Positions 46,439-55,618 of a stretch of DNA of 64,000 nt are shown here, in pieces. A program made the translations under genes and the position numbers. Origin of the DNA: UBA2377 sp964429385 (GTDB lineage Bacteria > Verrucomicrobiota > Verrucomicrobiia > Opitutales > Opitutaceae); the NCBI GenBank assembly GCA_964429385.1, contig CAYSBR010000021.1:1-64000 (forward strand), in the 5' to 3' direction. Numbering within the stretch: position 1 is the first letter of the stretch; each line of letters begins with the position of its first letter. The notes under the pieces are model-generated. The model made no database searches. It saw nothing but the letters and a program-made list of their open reading frames with translations, and was not told where the DNA came from.

Positions 46439-47578
46439 ATGCGCCTGCTCCGCCCCCTGCCCGTTGCCTGGAACCTGCTGACCGACAAGCCGGCGCGGCT
46501 GGCGCTCGCGCTCCTCGCCGTGGCGTTCTCCGTCGTGATCATGTTCATGGAGCTGGGCTTTTTCAACGGCTCCAACGACAGCTCGGCCAACCTCCCGCCC
46601 CTCTTCGACTGCGACCTCGTCCTCTCGCACCGGGAAAAAAATCACCTGAAGACCGGCGAAGAGTTTCCTCTCGCCTGGGTCTTCCAGGCGCGCGGCGTCG
46701 CCGGCGTGGAAGCCTGCGCGCCCCTCTACAGCGGCGCCGATTACTGGTGGAATCCGCAGGACGGCTCGCGCAACCGCGTCTTCGCGCTCGGCGTGGATCT
46801 CGCCGACCCGATGTTCGCCTCCGCGATCATCGCCTCCCGCCGCGCCGCCCTGCAGGAACCGGGCGCCGTTCTCTACGACCGGCTCTCGCGGCGCGAGCTC
46901 GGGTCCGTGGATATCGGCACTGTCTCCACCCTCGGCCGCAGCCGCGTCAAAGTCGTCGGCCTTTTTGAACTCGGCTCCAACTTCACCTACGAAGGCCACC
47001 TGCTCATGAGCGCCGACACCTTCAAGGCGATGCACGGCCAGTCCCGCGAGATCGTCGATCTGGGGCTCATCCGCGTCGAGCCCGGGGCCGATCTTGAGCA
47101 GGTCCGCGAACGGCTCCGCGCCGCCCTCCCGCCGGAGACGCTGCTGCTCACCCCCGCCGAGCTTTACGCCCGGGAAGTCGGCATGACCACGCGCCGCAGC
47201 CCCGCCGGCATTGTCTTTGGCATCGGTCTCCTCGTCGGCTTCGCCATCGGCGTCATCGTCTGCCATCAGATCCTGTTCAACGAAGTCAACGACCGGCTCC
47301 CCCAATTCGCCACCCTCAAGGCCATGGGCCATTCCCCCCGCTTCATTTCCGGCATCGTCCTGCACGAAGCGCTCCTGCTGGCCGTCGCCGGCTTCATCCC
47401 CGGTCTCGTCGCCAGCGCCGGCCTCTACCACCTGATCGAGCACTTCACCCAGATCCGCATGTTCCTCACCCCCGGCCGGATCCTGCTGGTCTTCGCCCTC
47501 ACCACCGGCATGTGCCTGCTGGCCGGCCGGCTCGCCCTCAAGAAAGTCCACTCCACCGATCCCGCCGATCTCTTCTGA
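46439..47578 (+). CDS. DevC-like ABC exporter permease (second)
   Basis: 379 residues, starting five bases after the first permease. Same layout: an N-terminal membrane helix (ALALLAVAFSVVIMFMELGF), a large periplasmic part, then three helices ending in KKVHSTDPADLF. It differs markedly from the first permease in sequence, so it is a diverged paralogue and not a recent copy. The two probably pair in one transporter. Confidence 0.87.
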   Translation: MRLLRPLPVAWNLLTDKPARLALALLAVAFSVVIMFMELGFFNGSNDSSANLPPLFDCDLVLSHREKNHLKTGEEFPLAWVFQARGVAGVEACAPLYSGADYWWNPQDGSRNRVFALGVDLADPMFASAIIASRRAALQEPGAVLYDRLSRRELGSVDIGTVSTLGRSRVKVVGLFELGSNFTYEGHLLMSADTFKAMHGQSREIVDLGLIRVEPGADLEQVRERLRAALPPETLLLTPAELYAREVGMTTRRSPAGIVFGIGLLVGFAIGVIVCHQILFNEVNDRLPQFATLKAMGHSPRFISGIVLHEALLLAVAGFIPGLVASAGLYHLIEHFTQIRMFLTPGRILLVFALTTGMCLLAGRLALKKVHSTDPADLF

Positions 47579-47580
47579 CC

Positions 47581-48687
47581 ATGAGCCTCCCCTCCCGCCC
47601 GGAAATCGCGATCGAAGTCGCCGGTGTCAGCCACTTCTACGGCAAAGGCGACGCCCGCAAACAGGCCCTTCACGACAACCACCTCACCATCCGCAGTGGC
47701 GAGATCGTCATCATGACCGGCCCCTCCGGCTCCGGCAAAACCACCCTGCTCACTCTCATTGGCGCGCTGCGCTCCGTCCACGAGGGCAGCATCAAACTCT
47801 GGGACCGGCAACTGGCCGGGCTTTCCGCCGCCCAGCAGGTCAAAGTGCGCCGCGACATCGGCTTCATTTTCCAGGCCCACAATCTCCTCGACGCTCTCAG
47901 CGCCCGGCAAAACGTCCGCATGGCCGTCGAGCTCACCGACGCCCCCCGCGCCGACCACGACAAAATCGCGGACGCCATGCTCGCCGAAGTCGGCCTCGCG
48001 GAACGCACCGCCTACAAGCCGCGCAACCTGTCCGGTGGCCAGCGCCAGCGCGTCGCCATCGCCCGCGCCCTCGTCAACCAGCCCCGCCTCATCCTCGCCG
48101 ATGAACCCACCGCCGCCCTCGACAAGGATTCCGGCGCCAACGTCGTCAAACTGCTCCGCCGGCTCGCCGATGAACGCGGCGCAGCCGTCCTGATCGTCAC
48201 GCACGACAACCGCATCCTCAACGTCGCCGACCGCATCGTGAACATGGTGGACGGCCGCATCGTCTCCGACATCCGCGTGAAGGAGAACATGGTCATCTGC
48301 TCCATCCTGAAGAAATGCCCCCTCTTCAAGGAACTCAGTCCCTCCGATCTCACCGACATCGCGCAGAAGATGCGCGAGGAACGCTTCGGCCCCGATGCGG
48401 ACATCATCCGGCAGGGCGACCTCGGCGACCGGTTCTACGTCCTCGCCGAAGGTGAAGCGCAGATCTTCATTGATTCCGCGACCGGCACCCGCGGGGTCGG
48501 CCGCATCGCGACCGGCGGCTTCTTCGGCGAAGTCGCCCTCCTCAAGGACCAGCCCCGCAACGCCACCGTACGCACCACCACACCCGTCGTCACCTACTCC
48601 CTTTCCAAGGCCGACTTCCTCGCCGCGGTGCAGGCCCACAAGTCCTTCGAAGATCAGATGAACAGCGTTCTTTTCAGCCGCGGTTAA
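47581..48687 (+). CDS. DevA-like ABC ATPase fused to a cyclic-nucleotide-binding domain
   Basis: 368 residues. About 1-235 is a MacB/LolD/DevA-type ATPase: Walker A TGPSGSGKTTLLTL, Q-loop FIFQAHNLL, signature LSGGQRQRVAIARAL, Walker B LILADEPTAALDK. About 245-365 is a cNMP-binding domain: LFKELSPSDLTDIAQKMREE, then GDLGDRFYVLAEGEAQIF and TGGFFGEVALLKDQPRNATV, which contains the FGE.ALL...R.A phosphate-binding cassette. Such a fusion is uncommon for this transporter class and suggests control of the pump by cAMP, cGMP or a related ligand. The stop shares TTAA with the converging PAP2 gene. Confidence 0.92.
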   Translation: MSLPSRPEIAIEVAGVSHFYGKGDARKQALHDNHLTIRSGEIVIMTGPSGSGKTTLLTLIGALRSVHEGSIKLWDRQLAGLSAAQQVKVRRDIGFIFQAHNLLDALSARQNVRMAVELTDAPRADHDKIADAMLAEVGLAERTAYKPRNLSGGQRQRVAIARALVNQPRLILADEPTAALDKDSGANVVKLLRRLADERGAAVLIVTHDNRILNVADRIVNMVDGRIVSDIRVKENMVICSILKKCPLFKELSPSDLTDIAQKMREERFGPDADIIRQGDLGDRFYVLAEGEAQIFIDSATGTRGVGRIATGGFFGEVALLKDQPRNATVRTTTPVVTYSLSKADFLAAVQAHKSFEDQMNSVLFSRG

Positions 48688-49619
48688 CCATCCTTCCGGA
48701 CAGGGATCGGTCGGCCTCGTGGCCGGGGTTCGCGCGCGCAGGTCACCCACCAGGCCGGCACCGCCAGCAGCATCCCGGCCAGCCCGTCCACGATATAGTG
48801 ATGGTTCAGATACACCGAGGCGAAGGCCACCAGCAGCCAGAACCCCGTCGTCAAAATCCGCAGCGAACGGAAGCGCCAGGCAAACAGCACCGCCAGAAAC
48901 GTCTGCCCCACATGCAGCGAGGGGATCGCCCCGAACACGTTTGCGTTGCGTCCGTAATAATCGGCAAACCAGCTCACTCCCAGCAGCGCGTCGAACCGGG
49001 CCGCTCCCGCCGCCTCCGGCGCCGCGCCCAGCACCGCCGGGCCCAACCCATAACGGTCCACATACCAGGGCGGCGCCGCCGGGTAGAGCATCCAGATCAC
49101 GTAGGCCGACACATTGAGCCAGAACATCGCCCACATCACCCGCTCCGCTCCCGGGATTTTTTGCCAGAAACGCCACCACGCCGCCGCCATTAGAAAGACC
49201 GGCACAAAAGCGAGGTAGGCCGCCCCGCACACCACATCGAGCAGCGCATGCGTGCGCGCCTGCCACCACGCCGCGGGCGTGACGATCCCCTCACCGTCCC
49301 GCACCCCGAACCATTGCAACTCCAGCGCATGCGGCTCCGCCACCCGCACCGGCGCCCGCCAGGCCCCGGCCCAGTATTGCTGCGCATCATACACCGCCAC
49401 CATGAGCAGCAGCGGCAGCAGAAAGGTCCCGGCCGGCCGCAGGCGCGGCCCCGCGTAATACACCCCCAGCGTCGCCAGCGAAATCCAGCCATGGTCGCCG
49501 CGCAGGCCACCCAGCCCGGCATGCAATGCGAGAAACCCCGCCGCCAGCGCCAACGGCGCCCAGCGCGCCAACCGGCCCGACCCGCGCCACCAGTCCACCC
49601 ATGCGCCCGCCTCCTTCAT
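48684..49619 (-). CDS. PAP2 superfamily enzyme, Aur1-like (candidate phosphosphingolipid synthase)
   Basis: 311 residues from ATG 49619, overlapping the upstream stop (ATGA). About seven membrane segments. The PAP2_3 motifs are VFGAIPSLHVGQTF (His236) and SVYLNHHYIVDGLAG (His274, Asp278). The HHYxVD pattern is that of yeast Aur1, which moves phosphoinositol from PI to ceramide. In this operon with a sphingoid-base synthase it may attach a phospho-head group to ceramide. A plain lipid phosphatase role is the alternative. Predicted active site faces the periplasm. Confidence 0.82.
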   Translation of the reverse strand: MKEAGAWVDWWRGSGRLARWAPLALAAGFLALHAGLGGLRGDHGWISLATLGVYYAGPRLRPAGTFLLPLLLMVAVYDAQQYWAGAWRAPVRVAEPHALELQWFGVRDGEGIVTPAAWWQARTHALLDVVCGAAYLAFVPVFLMAAAWWRFWQKIPGAERVMWAMFWLNVSAYVIWMLYPAAPPWYVDRYGLGPAVLGAAPEAAGAARFDALLGVSWFADYYGRNANVFGAIPSLHVGQTFLAVLFAWRFRSLRILTTGFWLLVAFASVYLNHHYIVDGLAGMLLAVPAWWVTCAREPRPRGRPIPVRKDG

Positions 49620-50743
49620 GCCAGCGCCTTCTCGTAAAGGCGCAGCGTCTGCACGCGTTTTCCGCCCAGCCGGTCGATCAGCGCAATCGTGTCGCGGTTG
49701 TCTTCCAGTATCCACGAGAACTCCAGCGTGTCGTAGGCCTCCTGGTTCAGGATCTCGTGGTAGCGGCGGATGAACAACGCGGGAATCCCCAGCGCCTGCG
49801 CGTTTTTCCTCAGCCCGATGAGGAAGAGCCGGACGCCTTTCACCTTGCGGCGACCGCGCAGCAGCCGCCACCAGCCCAGCGGCAGCAGGCGGCCGTTGAT
49901 CCGCTTGATGATCTCGTTCATGTCCGGGATCGTCACGGCCATGCCCAGCGTCTCCCCGTCGCGCTCGGCAAACAGGATGAGCCGGGGGTCGATGAACGGC
50001 CGGTATTGCTCCGCGTATTTGAGAAACTCGTCCTCCGAAATCGGCTGCGCGCCCCAGTTGTCCCGCCAGGCCTCCGCAAAGATCCCGGCCATCAGGCGCG
50101 CCTCCGCCCGCAAGTCCGATGAGTTCAGCTCGCGAATCCGCACCCCGCGCGACAAACGCGCCGCCACCGCGGCGATCTTCTTGAAATGCGGATCGTTCCA
50201 CTGCGACCGGGCCAGACGATAGACCAACAGATCCTTCGCCTTCACATAACCCGCCCGCTCCAGCAGCGGACGGTAATAAGGCGGCGTATAGGCCATCCCG
50301 GACATCGGCGCATGCTCGAAGCCATCGAGCAAAACCCCCGCTTCATCCTGGATGCTGAAATTGGCCGGACCGCGCGCCACCTTGAGCCCGCGGCTCCGCA
50401 GCCAGTCCTCCGCCGTCCGCAGCAGCGCCTGCGCCGTCGCCGGATCATCCTCACACTCGAAAAAACCAAAGAACCCCGCGCCGTCCGAATGCGCGGCGAG
50501 ATGCCGGCGGTTGTGCAGCGCGGCAATGCGGCCGACCGCCTCGGGGCCGCGCCACGCGAGGAAAAACTCGCCCTCCGAGTGTTTGAAAAAATCCCCTTTG
50601 CGCGGGTCAATCTGCCGACGCACATCATACAACAACGGCGGCACCCACGCCGGGTTTGCGCCCAGGAAGCGCCAGGGCAGCCGCAGGAAAACCTCGCGCT
50701 CGCGCCGCCCTCCCACCGGCCGGATCACCAGGGGGTCGCTCAT
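49616..50743 (-). CDS. GNAT-like N-acyltransferase (candidate ceramide synthase)
   Basis: 375 residues from ATG 50743; its ATG overlaps the megasynthase stop. It has FLRLPWRFLGANPAWVPPLL near the start, then GRIAALHNRRHLAAH, GFFGFFECEDDPATAQALL and RGPANFSIQDEAG. These are the recognisable blocks of a conserved bacterial family with a GNAT fold that is usually left unnamed. Bacterial ceramide synthases of the GNAT type are known in Caulobacter. Position between the base-forming enzyme and the Aur1-like enzyme makes ceramide N-acylation the best guess, but it is inferred from context. Confidence 0.7.
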   Translation of the reverse strand: MSDPLVIRPVGGRREREVFLRLPWRFLGANPAWVPPLLYDVRRQIDPRKGDFFKHSEGEFFLAWRGPEAVGRIAALHNRRHLAAHSDGAGFFGFFECEDDPATAQALLRTAEDWLRSRGLKVARGPANFSIQDEAGVLLDGFEHAPMSGMAYTPPYYRPLLERAGYVKAKDLLVYRLARSQWNDPHFKKIAAVAARLSRGVRIRELNSSDLRAEARLMAGIFAEAWRDNWGAQPISEDEFLKYAEQYRPFIDPRLILFAERDGETLGMAVTIPDMNEIIKRINGRLLPLGWWRLLRGRRKVKGVRLFLIGLRKNAQALGIPALFIRRYHEILNQEAYDTLEFSWILEDNRDTIALIDRLGGKRVQTLRLYEKALA

Positions 50744-53700
50744 GCGGAAACCTTCAGCCCGCGGCCCAGCAGCCCCGCCGCCAGGTCGAGTTGCGCCTCC
50801 GTGTGATCCGCCGTGATGAAGAACCGCAGCCGCGCGCGCCCCTCCTCCACCGCGGGATGAAACACCGGCTGCACGTTGATGCCTCCGGCGCCGAGCTCCT
50901 GCGCCAGCCGCAACGCCCGGTCCGACGCGCCCGTGAGACACGGCACCACGGCCGAGGCTTCACTCGCGCCGATGTCCACGCCCTGACTCCGGCAGGCCGC
51001 CCGGAAATAATCCGCCCGCGCCCGCAAGCGTCCGACCGGAGCGGGATCGGCCCGCAGCAGTCGCAACGCTTCCAGCGCCGCCGCCGCATTCGCCGGCGAA
51101 AGCCCCACACTGTAAACAAACCCCGGCAGCGTGAACTTCAGATAATCAATCAACGCCGCGTCGCCCGCCACATAGCCGCCGCAGCTTGCCAGCGTCTTGG
51201 ACAGCGTGCCCATCCACAGGTCCACCTCACCGCGCGCCACGCCGAAATGCTCGCCCGCCCCCGCGCCCCGCGCGCCCAGCACGCCGAGCGAGTGCGCCTC
51301 GTCCACCAGCAGCAGCGCGTCGTGTTTCCGCTTGAGCGCCACCACCTCCGGCAGGGGCGCCAGATCCCCGTCCATGCTGTAAACCCCCTCGACCGCGATG
51401 AGCACCCGCCGCGCTCTGGGCCGCTCGGCCGTCAGCAGGGCATCAAGCGCCGCCAGGTCGTTGTGCGGAAACGCCAGCCGCCGCGCGCCCGACAGCCGCG
51501 CGCCCGTCACGATACTGTCGTGCGCCAGCCCGTCGTGCGCCACCAGATCGCCCGGCCCGAGCAGATGCCCGAGCAACGACACATTGATCGAATGTCCGCT
51601 CACCGTCGCCAGCGCATCCGCGCAACCCAGAAAATCCGCCAGCTCCCGCTCCAGCGCGGCGTGCAACGGCCGCTCGCCCGAAGCCACCCGGCTCGCCGAG
51701 GCCGATGTGCCGTAACGCGCAATCGCCTCCTCGGCGGCGCGGTTCACCCGCGGATGCCCCGCGAAGCCCAGGTAGTTATACGAGGAGAAATTGATGAACT
51801 CGCGCCCGCCGATGCGGGTGGTCGCCCCCGCCACCCCCTCATGCACGTTGAAATACGGCATCGCGAAACCCGCCCGCGCCAGCGCCGCCTTGCGGGCCGC
51901 CAGTTCCTCCACCTCCGGCAGCGCCTGCCTCCCACCAACACCCCGCACCCGCGCCTCCACTCCGCGCCAATACGCGAGAATCCGCCCGTCCGGCGCACGC
52001 AGATCAAAATCCCCGCGAAACCCGTTCGCGCCCTCCTCGCTCAGCACCGCCACACACTCCACCACTCCATCCGCGGGCCACGCCTCCATTTGCTCGAAGT
52101 AAGCAAAGGCCGTGGCGACCGCGGTCGTCTGGCGTTTCTCCGCGAGCCAATACAGCGCCAGTTGCAACGCGCCATCGAGCAGTCGCACCGCCTCGCCGCC
52201 GCCCGCCAGACGCGCGCGCGCGCCTTGCGCGGAACAAAGCGGGGGCTCAAGCACAGCCTGCAACGCCGGCCCGTGGAACGCCCTTTCCCGGTAAAACACC
52301 GCGGGCTCCAGCCGGCCCGGCCGCCCGTCGCTCCACTCCAGCGGCGCCACCGCCTCGCCTCGCGCGGAAACCCGGCCCGTCGCGACTTTGAGGCTCGCTT
52401 CGTCGCACAGTGCAAACGCGCCCTCATCGGCTGCCTCCATTCGCAACGCCACAGAATCCCCGCGGATTTCCACCGGAGCCTGCACGCGAAAATCGCGCAG
52501 CACCGTCCCCGCCTCCTTCCCCGCCAGCAGGGTTTGCGCCGCAACCAGCATCGCCGCCATCGGCAGCAGGCCCGTTCCACCGGGCCGGTGTTCGTGCAAC
52601 CAGGGATGCGCTTCCCGTGTGAACACGAAGGATTGCTCCGCCCTCGCCACCACCGGCCCGGCCGACTGCAACCAGGAAACCAGCTCGCCCACGGTCAGAG
52701 TCGCCGTGAACAGCGAGCGCGGCGGCGGCGCGGTCTCCAGCCCCTTGCCCAGCACCGTCATGAATTCCATCGTCGTGAGCGAATCAAACCCCAGGTCCGC
52801 CACAAAACGCTGTGAGAGCGCGATCTCCTCCGGCCGCCACGCCGTGACCGCGCACACCGCCGCCACCACCCGCGCCTTCAGATTTTCGGCGGTCACGGAT
52901 TTCTCCTCAGCCGGAGCGGACTCCTCCCGCGCGGATCCTGTCACCCGCGAAAGCTTCGCCTCATCGAGAATCGAAAAACGCCGCAACCCCAGCGGGGAAG
53001 GCGGCAACGACACCAGCCGCCCTTCCGCCTTCGCCCCGGGCACCGGAGGCGGGACCGCCTCGCCCCGGGCCACCTGCTCCAGCGCTCCGATCAATTCTTC
53101 CAACGTCTCCACGCAAAAGATCGCGCTCGCCACATCTTCCCGCCGCGCCGCCAGCGTGAACGCCACATCCGCCGGATCCGGCAGCGTTTCACGGACGGCC
53201 CGCGCCAGCTCGGCGGCATAGGTCGAGAGAAGGTCACGGTTGGGCGCCGCGATCGTCATGCGGTGCCGCGCGCCCGCCCGGCTTGGCCTCCGCGGGGCAT
53301 TCGCGGGCGCCTGCTCGATGACCACATGCACATTCGTCCCGCCAAAGCCGAATGCGCTCACCCCCGCCCGGCGCGGTTCACCCGCGCGCGACTGCCAGGG
53401 CTCCGCCCGGGCCGACACCCGCAGCCAGCCGTGATCACGCGCCAGATCCTCGCGCAACGCCCCGGGCACCGGCTGCGCCGGCACCACGCCCGCCTCCACC
53501 GCCTGCACCGCTTTGAGCAGCGAAGCCGCCCCCGCCGAGGAGAGGCCGTGCCCGACGTTGGCCTTGACCGAGGAAATCGGCACCGTCCCCGTCACCCGCC
53601 CGGCAAACACCGCGGACAACGCCGCCAGTTCACTGGCATCACCGGCCGGCGTCGCGGTGGCATGCGCTTCCAGCAAACCCACGGTGGCCGGATCACACTC

Positions 53701-54669
53701 CGCGTCCGCCCAGGCCTGCCGGATGGCTTCCGCCTGACCCGCGGCACTCGGTGTCAACGGCCCCTGGCCGCGACCATCGTTGTTCATCGCGATGCCGCGG
53801 ATCACCGCGACGATGCGGTCGCCTTCCCGCTGCGCGTCGGCCAGCCGCTTCAGCACGAACAGCCCCGCGCCTTCCCCCAGCACGAATCCGTTGGCCGCCG
53901 CCTGAAACGGGGCGCAGAAATCCGTCGGCGACAGCGCGCCGATGCGGCTGAAGCAGACCAGCATCGCCGGATCGAGCAGCACGTAAACCCCGCCCGCCAG
54001 CGCCGCGTCCACCGTGCCGGCCCGCAGATGGCAAACCGCCTCGTGCAAGGCGGCCAGCGCGGAGCTGCACGCCGTGTCCACCGTGAAGGCCGGACCGCGG
54101 AAATCGAACGCCTGGCTCACGTTGGCCGCGATCATGCTCAACTGCGATCCCGGCATCGAATACGCGCCCATCGGCGGCAGCGCGCCCAGCACCGCCTCCG
54201 CCGCTTCCGGCGACAGCGGCGCGGCCGTGCCCAGCCGGCCCGCCAGGATGCCGGGCACGTTGGCCCGCGCCGCGCTCAACAGCCGGTGATCGCCCGAGGA
54301 CGCGCCCACATAGATGCCCACCCGTCCCCCGGCCAGAATCCTCCGCGCATAGCCCGCGTCCTCCAGCGCCTGCCGTGTCAGCTCAAGCACCAGCCGTTGC
54401 TGCGGATCCATCAGCCGCGCCCGCTTCGGCGTCACCCCGAAAAACTCCGGGGCAAACCCCTCGATGTCGTGCAGAAAAGCCGCCTGCTTCGCCGGCGTCC
54501 GGTTCGCCTGCCGCGGATTGGGGCTGTGCACCTGCGAGTGATCCCAGCGCGAAAACGGGATCTCCTGCGCCTGCATCGTCGCCGCCGCCACCATGCGCTT
54601 GAAATCGACGTGATCGGTCGCGCCGGGAAAACGAGCGCCCACTCCGATTATGGCCACAGCATCGTGCAT
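50740..54669 (-). CDS. KS-ACP-DH-AONS megasynthase (polyketide-type, candidate sphingoid-base synthase)
   Basis: 1309 residues from ATG 54669. Order: ketosynthase (1-455) with active-site DTACSSA Cys201, EAHATAT His336 and NVGHG His374; linker; acyl carrier protein (about 590-670) with phosphopantetheine Ser630 in LGFDSL; dehydratase-like double hotdog (about 680-910) with HRPGGTGLLP (His694) and DGALQ (Asp832); and an alpha-oxoamine synthase (about 925-1305) with FINFSSYNYLGFAGHP, LVDEAHSLGVLG and PLP Lys1158 in TLSKT. It lacks acyltransferase, ketoreductase and enoylreductase domains, so those must act in trans. The last domain condenses an acyl thioester with an amino acid, as serine palmitoyltransferase does. 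It is first in a three-gene operon. Confidence 0.93.
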   Translation of the reverse strand: MHDAVAIIGVGARFPGATDHVDFKRMVAAATMQAQEIPFSRWDHSQVHSPNPRQANRTPAKQAAFLHDIEGFAPEFFGVTPKRARLMDPQQRLVLELTRQALEDAGYARRILAGGRVGIYVGASSGDHRLLSAARANVPGILAGRLGTAAPLSPEAAEAVLGALPPMGAYSMPGSQLSMIAANVSQAFDFRGPAFTVDTACSSALAALHEAVCHLRAGTVDAALAGGVYVLLDPAMLVCFSRIGALSPTDFCAPFQAAANGFVLGEGAGLFVLKRLADAQREGDRIVAVIRGIAMNNDGRGQGPLTPSAAGQAEAIRQAWADAECDPATVGLLEAHATATPAGDASELAALSAVFAGRVTGTVPISSVKANVGHGLSSAGAASLLKAVQAVEAGVVPAQPVPGALREDLARDHGWLRVSARAEPWQSRAGEPRRAGVSAFGFGGTNVHVVIEQAPANAPRRPSRAGARHRMTIAAPNRDLLSTYAAELARAVRETLPDPADVAFTLAARREDVASAIFCVETLEELIGALEQVARGEAVPPPVPGAKAEGRLVSLPPSPLGLRRFSILDEAKLSRVTGSAREESAPAEEKSVTAENLKARVVAAVCAVTAWRPEEIALSQRFVADLGFDSLTTMEFMTVLGKGLETAPPPRSLFTATLTVGELVSWLQSAGPVVARAEQSFVFTREAHPWLHEHRPGGTGLLPMAAMLVAAQTLLAGKEAGTVLRDFRVQAPVEIRGDSVALRMEAADEGAFALCDEASLKVATGRVSARGEAVAPLEWSDGRPGRLEPAVFYRERAFHGPALQAVLEPPLCSAQGARARLAGGGEAVRLLDGALQLALYWLAEKRQTTAVATAFAYFEQMEAWPADGVVECVAVLSEEGANGFRGDFDLRAPDGRILAYWRGVEARVRGVGGRQALPEVEELAARKAALARAGFAMPYFNVHEGVAGATTRIGGREFINFSSYNYLGFAGHPRVNRAAEEAIARYGTSASASRVASGERPLHAALERELADFLGCADALATVSGHSINVSLLGHLLGPGDLVAHDGLAHDSIVTGARLSGARRLAFPHNDLAALDALLTAERPRARRVLIAVEGVYSMDGDLAPLPEVVALKRKHDALLLVDEAHSLGVLGARGAGAGEHFGVARGEVDLWMGTLSKTLASCGGYVAGDAALIDYLKFTLPGFVYSVGLSPANAAAALEALRLLRADPAPVGRLRARADYFRAACRSQGVDIGASEASAVVPCLTGASDRALRLAQELGAGGINVQPVFHPAVEEGRARLRFFITADHTEAQLDLAAGLLGRGLKVSA

Positions 54670-54674
54670 GGATT

Positions 54675-54693
54675 CGAACCTTGAGAAGGTTCG
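54675..54693 (-). promoter_or_regulatory. Perfect palindrome in the megasynthase leader
   Basis: CGAACCTT and AAGGTTCG (54675-54682, 54686-54693) are exact complements with a 3-base loop. On the mRNA the 3' arm AAGGTTCG lies five bases before the ATG, so a hairpin could hide the only Shine-Dalgarno-like AAGG. As DNA it could be an operator for the divergent promoters in 54670-54787. Confidence 0.55.
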
Positions 54694-54787
54694 GCAAAGC
54701 GCGGACGCCGCAAGTGAATTCCCTGTTGCTGGCCTCCGGGTTTTGCTGTGCGGTGCGATTCCGCTAAACAATCGCGACCCGCCCATC

Positions 54788-55618
54788 ATGGAATTGCGCC
54801 ACCAGCACGTCTTCATCACCGGAGGTTCCAGCGGCATCGGGCTTGCCCTCGCCCTCCAGGCCGGTGCGGCCGGCGCCCGGCTGAGTCTGCTCGGGCGCGA
54901 TCCCGCCAAACTTGAAACCGCGGCCGCCGCCGTGCGGGCCGCGACGGGCGCCGCCACCGTCGTCACCTGCTCCGCCGATGTGGCGGACGAAGCCGCCGTG
55001 CAGGCCGCCCTGCGCCAGGCCGAGACGGTGCACGGCCCGATTGATCTTCTCATCACCTCCGCCGGCGTCGCCCGTCCCGGTTATTTCGAAGAGGTGCCGG
55101 TCGCGGTCTTCGAACGGACGATGGCGGTGAACTATTTCGGCACACTCTATGCGCTCAAGGCGGTGATCCCCGGCATGCGCGCGCGCGGCCGCGGCGCCGT
55201 CGTGCTCATCTCCTCGGGCGCGGGCCTGGTCGGCCTTTTCGGCTACACCCCCTACTCGCCCAGCAAGTTCGCCCTGCGCGGCCTGGCCGAGGCGCTGCGC
55301 GCCGAGCTCAAACCCGCCGGCATCGCCGTGACCATCGTCTATCCGCCCGATACCGACACGCCGCAGCTCACCGAGGAAAATCTCACCAAACCGCCCGAGA
55401 CCAAGGCGCTGACCGCCGGCGGCGGACTCTGGACCGCGGAGGCGGTCGCCCGCGCCACGCTCACGGCCGTCCGTCGGGGCCGCTTCTCCGTCACCCCCGG
55501 TTTTCAGCTCACCACGTTGGCCTGGTTGCACAGCCTGATCGCCCCTGTGCTCCGCTGGAGCTTCGACCGCATCGCCGCCCGCGCCCGCCGTGAGGCCGCC
55601 ACCGATCCCACGCCATGA
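54788..55618 (+). CDS. SDR resembling 3-ketosphinganine reductase
   Basis: 276 residues from ATG 54788. It has the cofactor loop FITGGSSGIGLALALQ, ITSAGVARPG, catalytic Ser in ISSGAG and YSPSKFAL (YxxxK). The later block YPPDTDTPQLTEENLTKPPE is very like the 3-ketodihydrosphingosine reductases (KDSR), where PPDTDTPG...EN..KP.ET is characteristic. It would reduce the 3-keto group of the long-chain base with NADPH. It is divergent from the megasynthase and coupled by a 4-base overlap to the CDP-alcohol phosphotransferase. Confidence 0.87.
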   Translation: MELRHQHVFITGGSSGIGLALALQAGAAGARLSLLGRDPAKLETAAAAVRAATGAATVVTCSADVADEAAVQAALRQAETVHGPIDLLITSAGVARPGYFEEVPVAVFERTMAVNYFGTLYALKAVIPGMRARGRGAVVLISSGAGLVGLFGYTPYSPSKFALRGLAEALRAELKPAGIAVTIVYPPDTDTPQLTEENLTKPPETKALTAGGGLWTAEAVARATLTAVRRGRFSVTPGFQLTTLAWLHSLIAPVLRWSFDRIAARARREAATDPTP

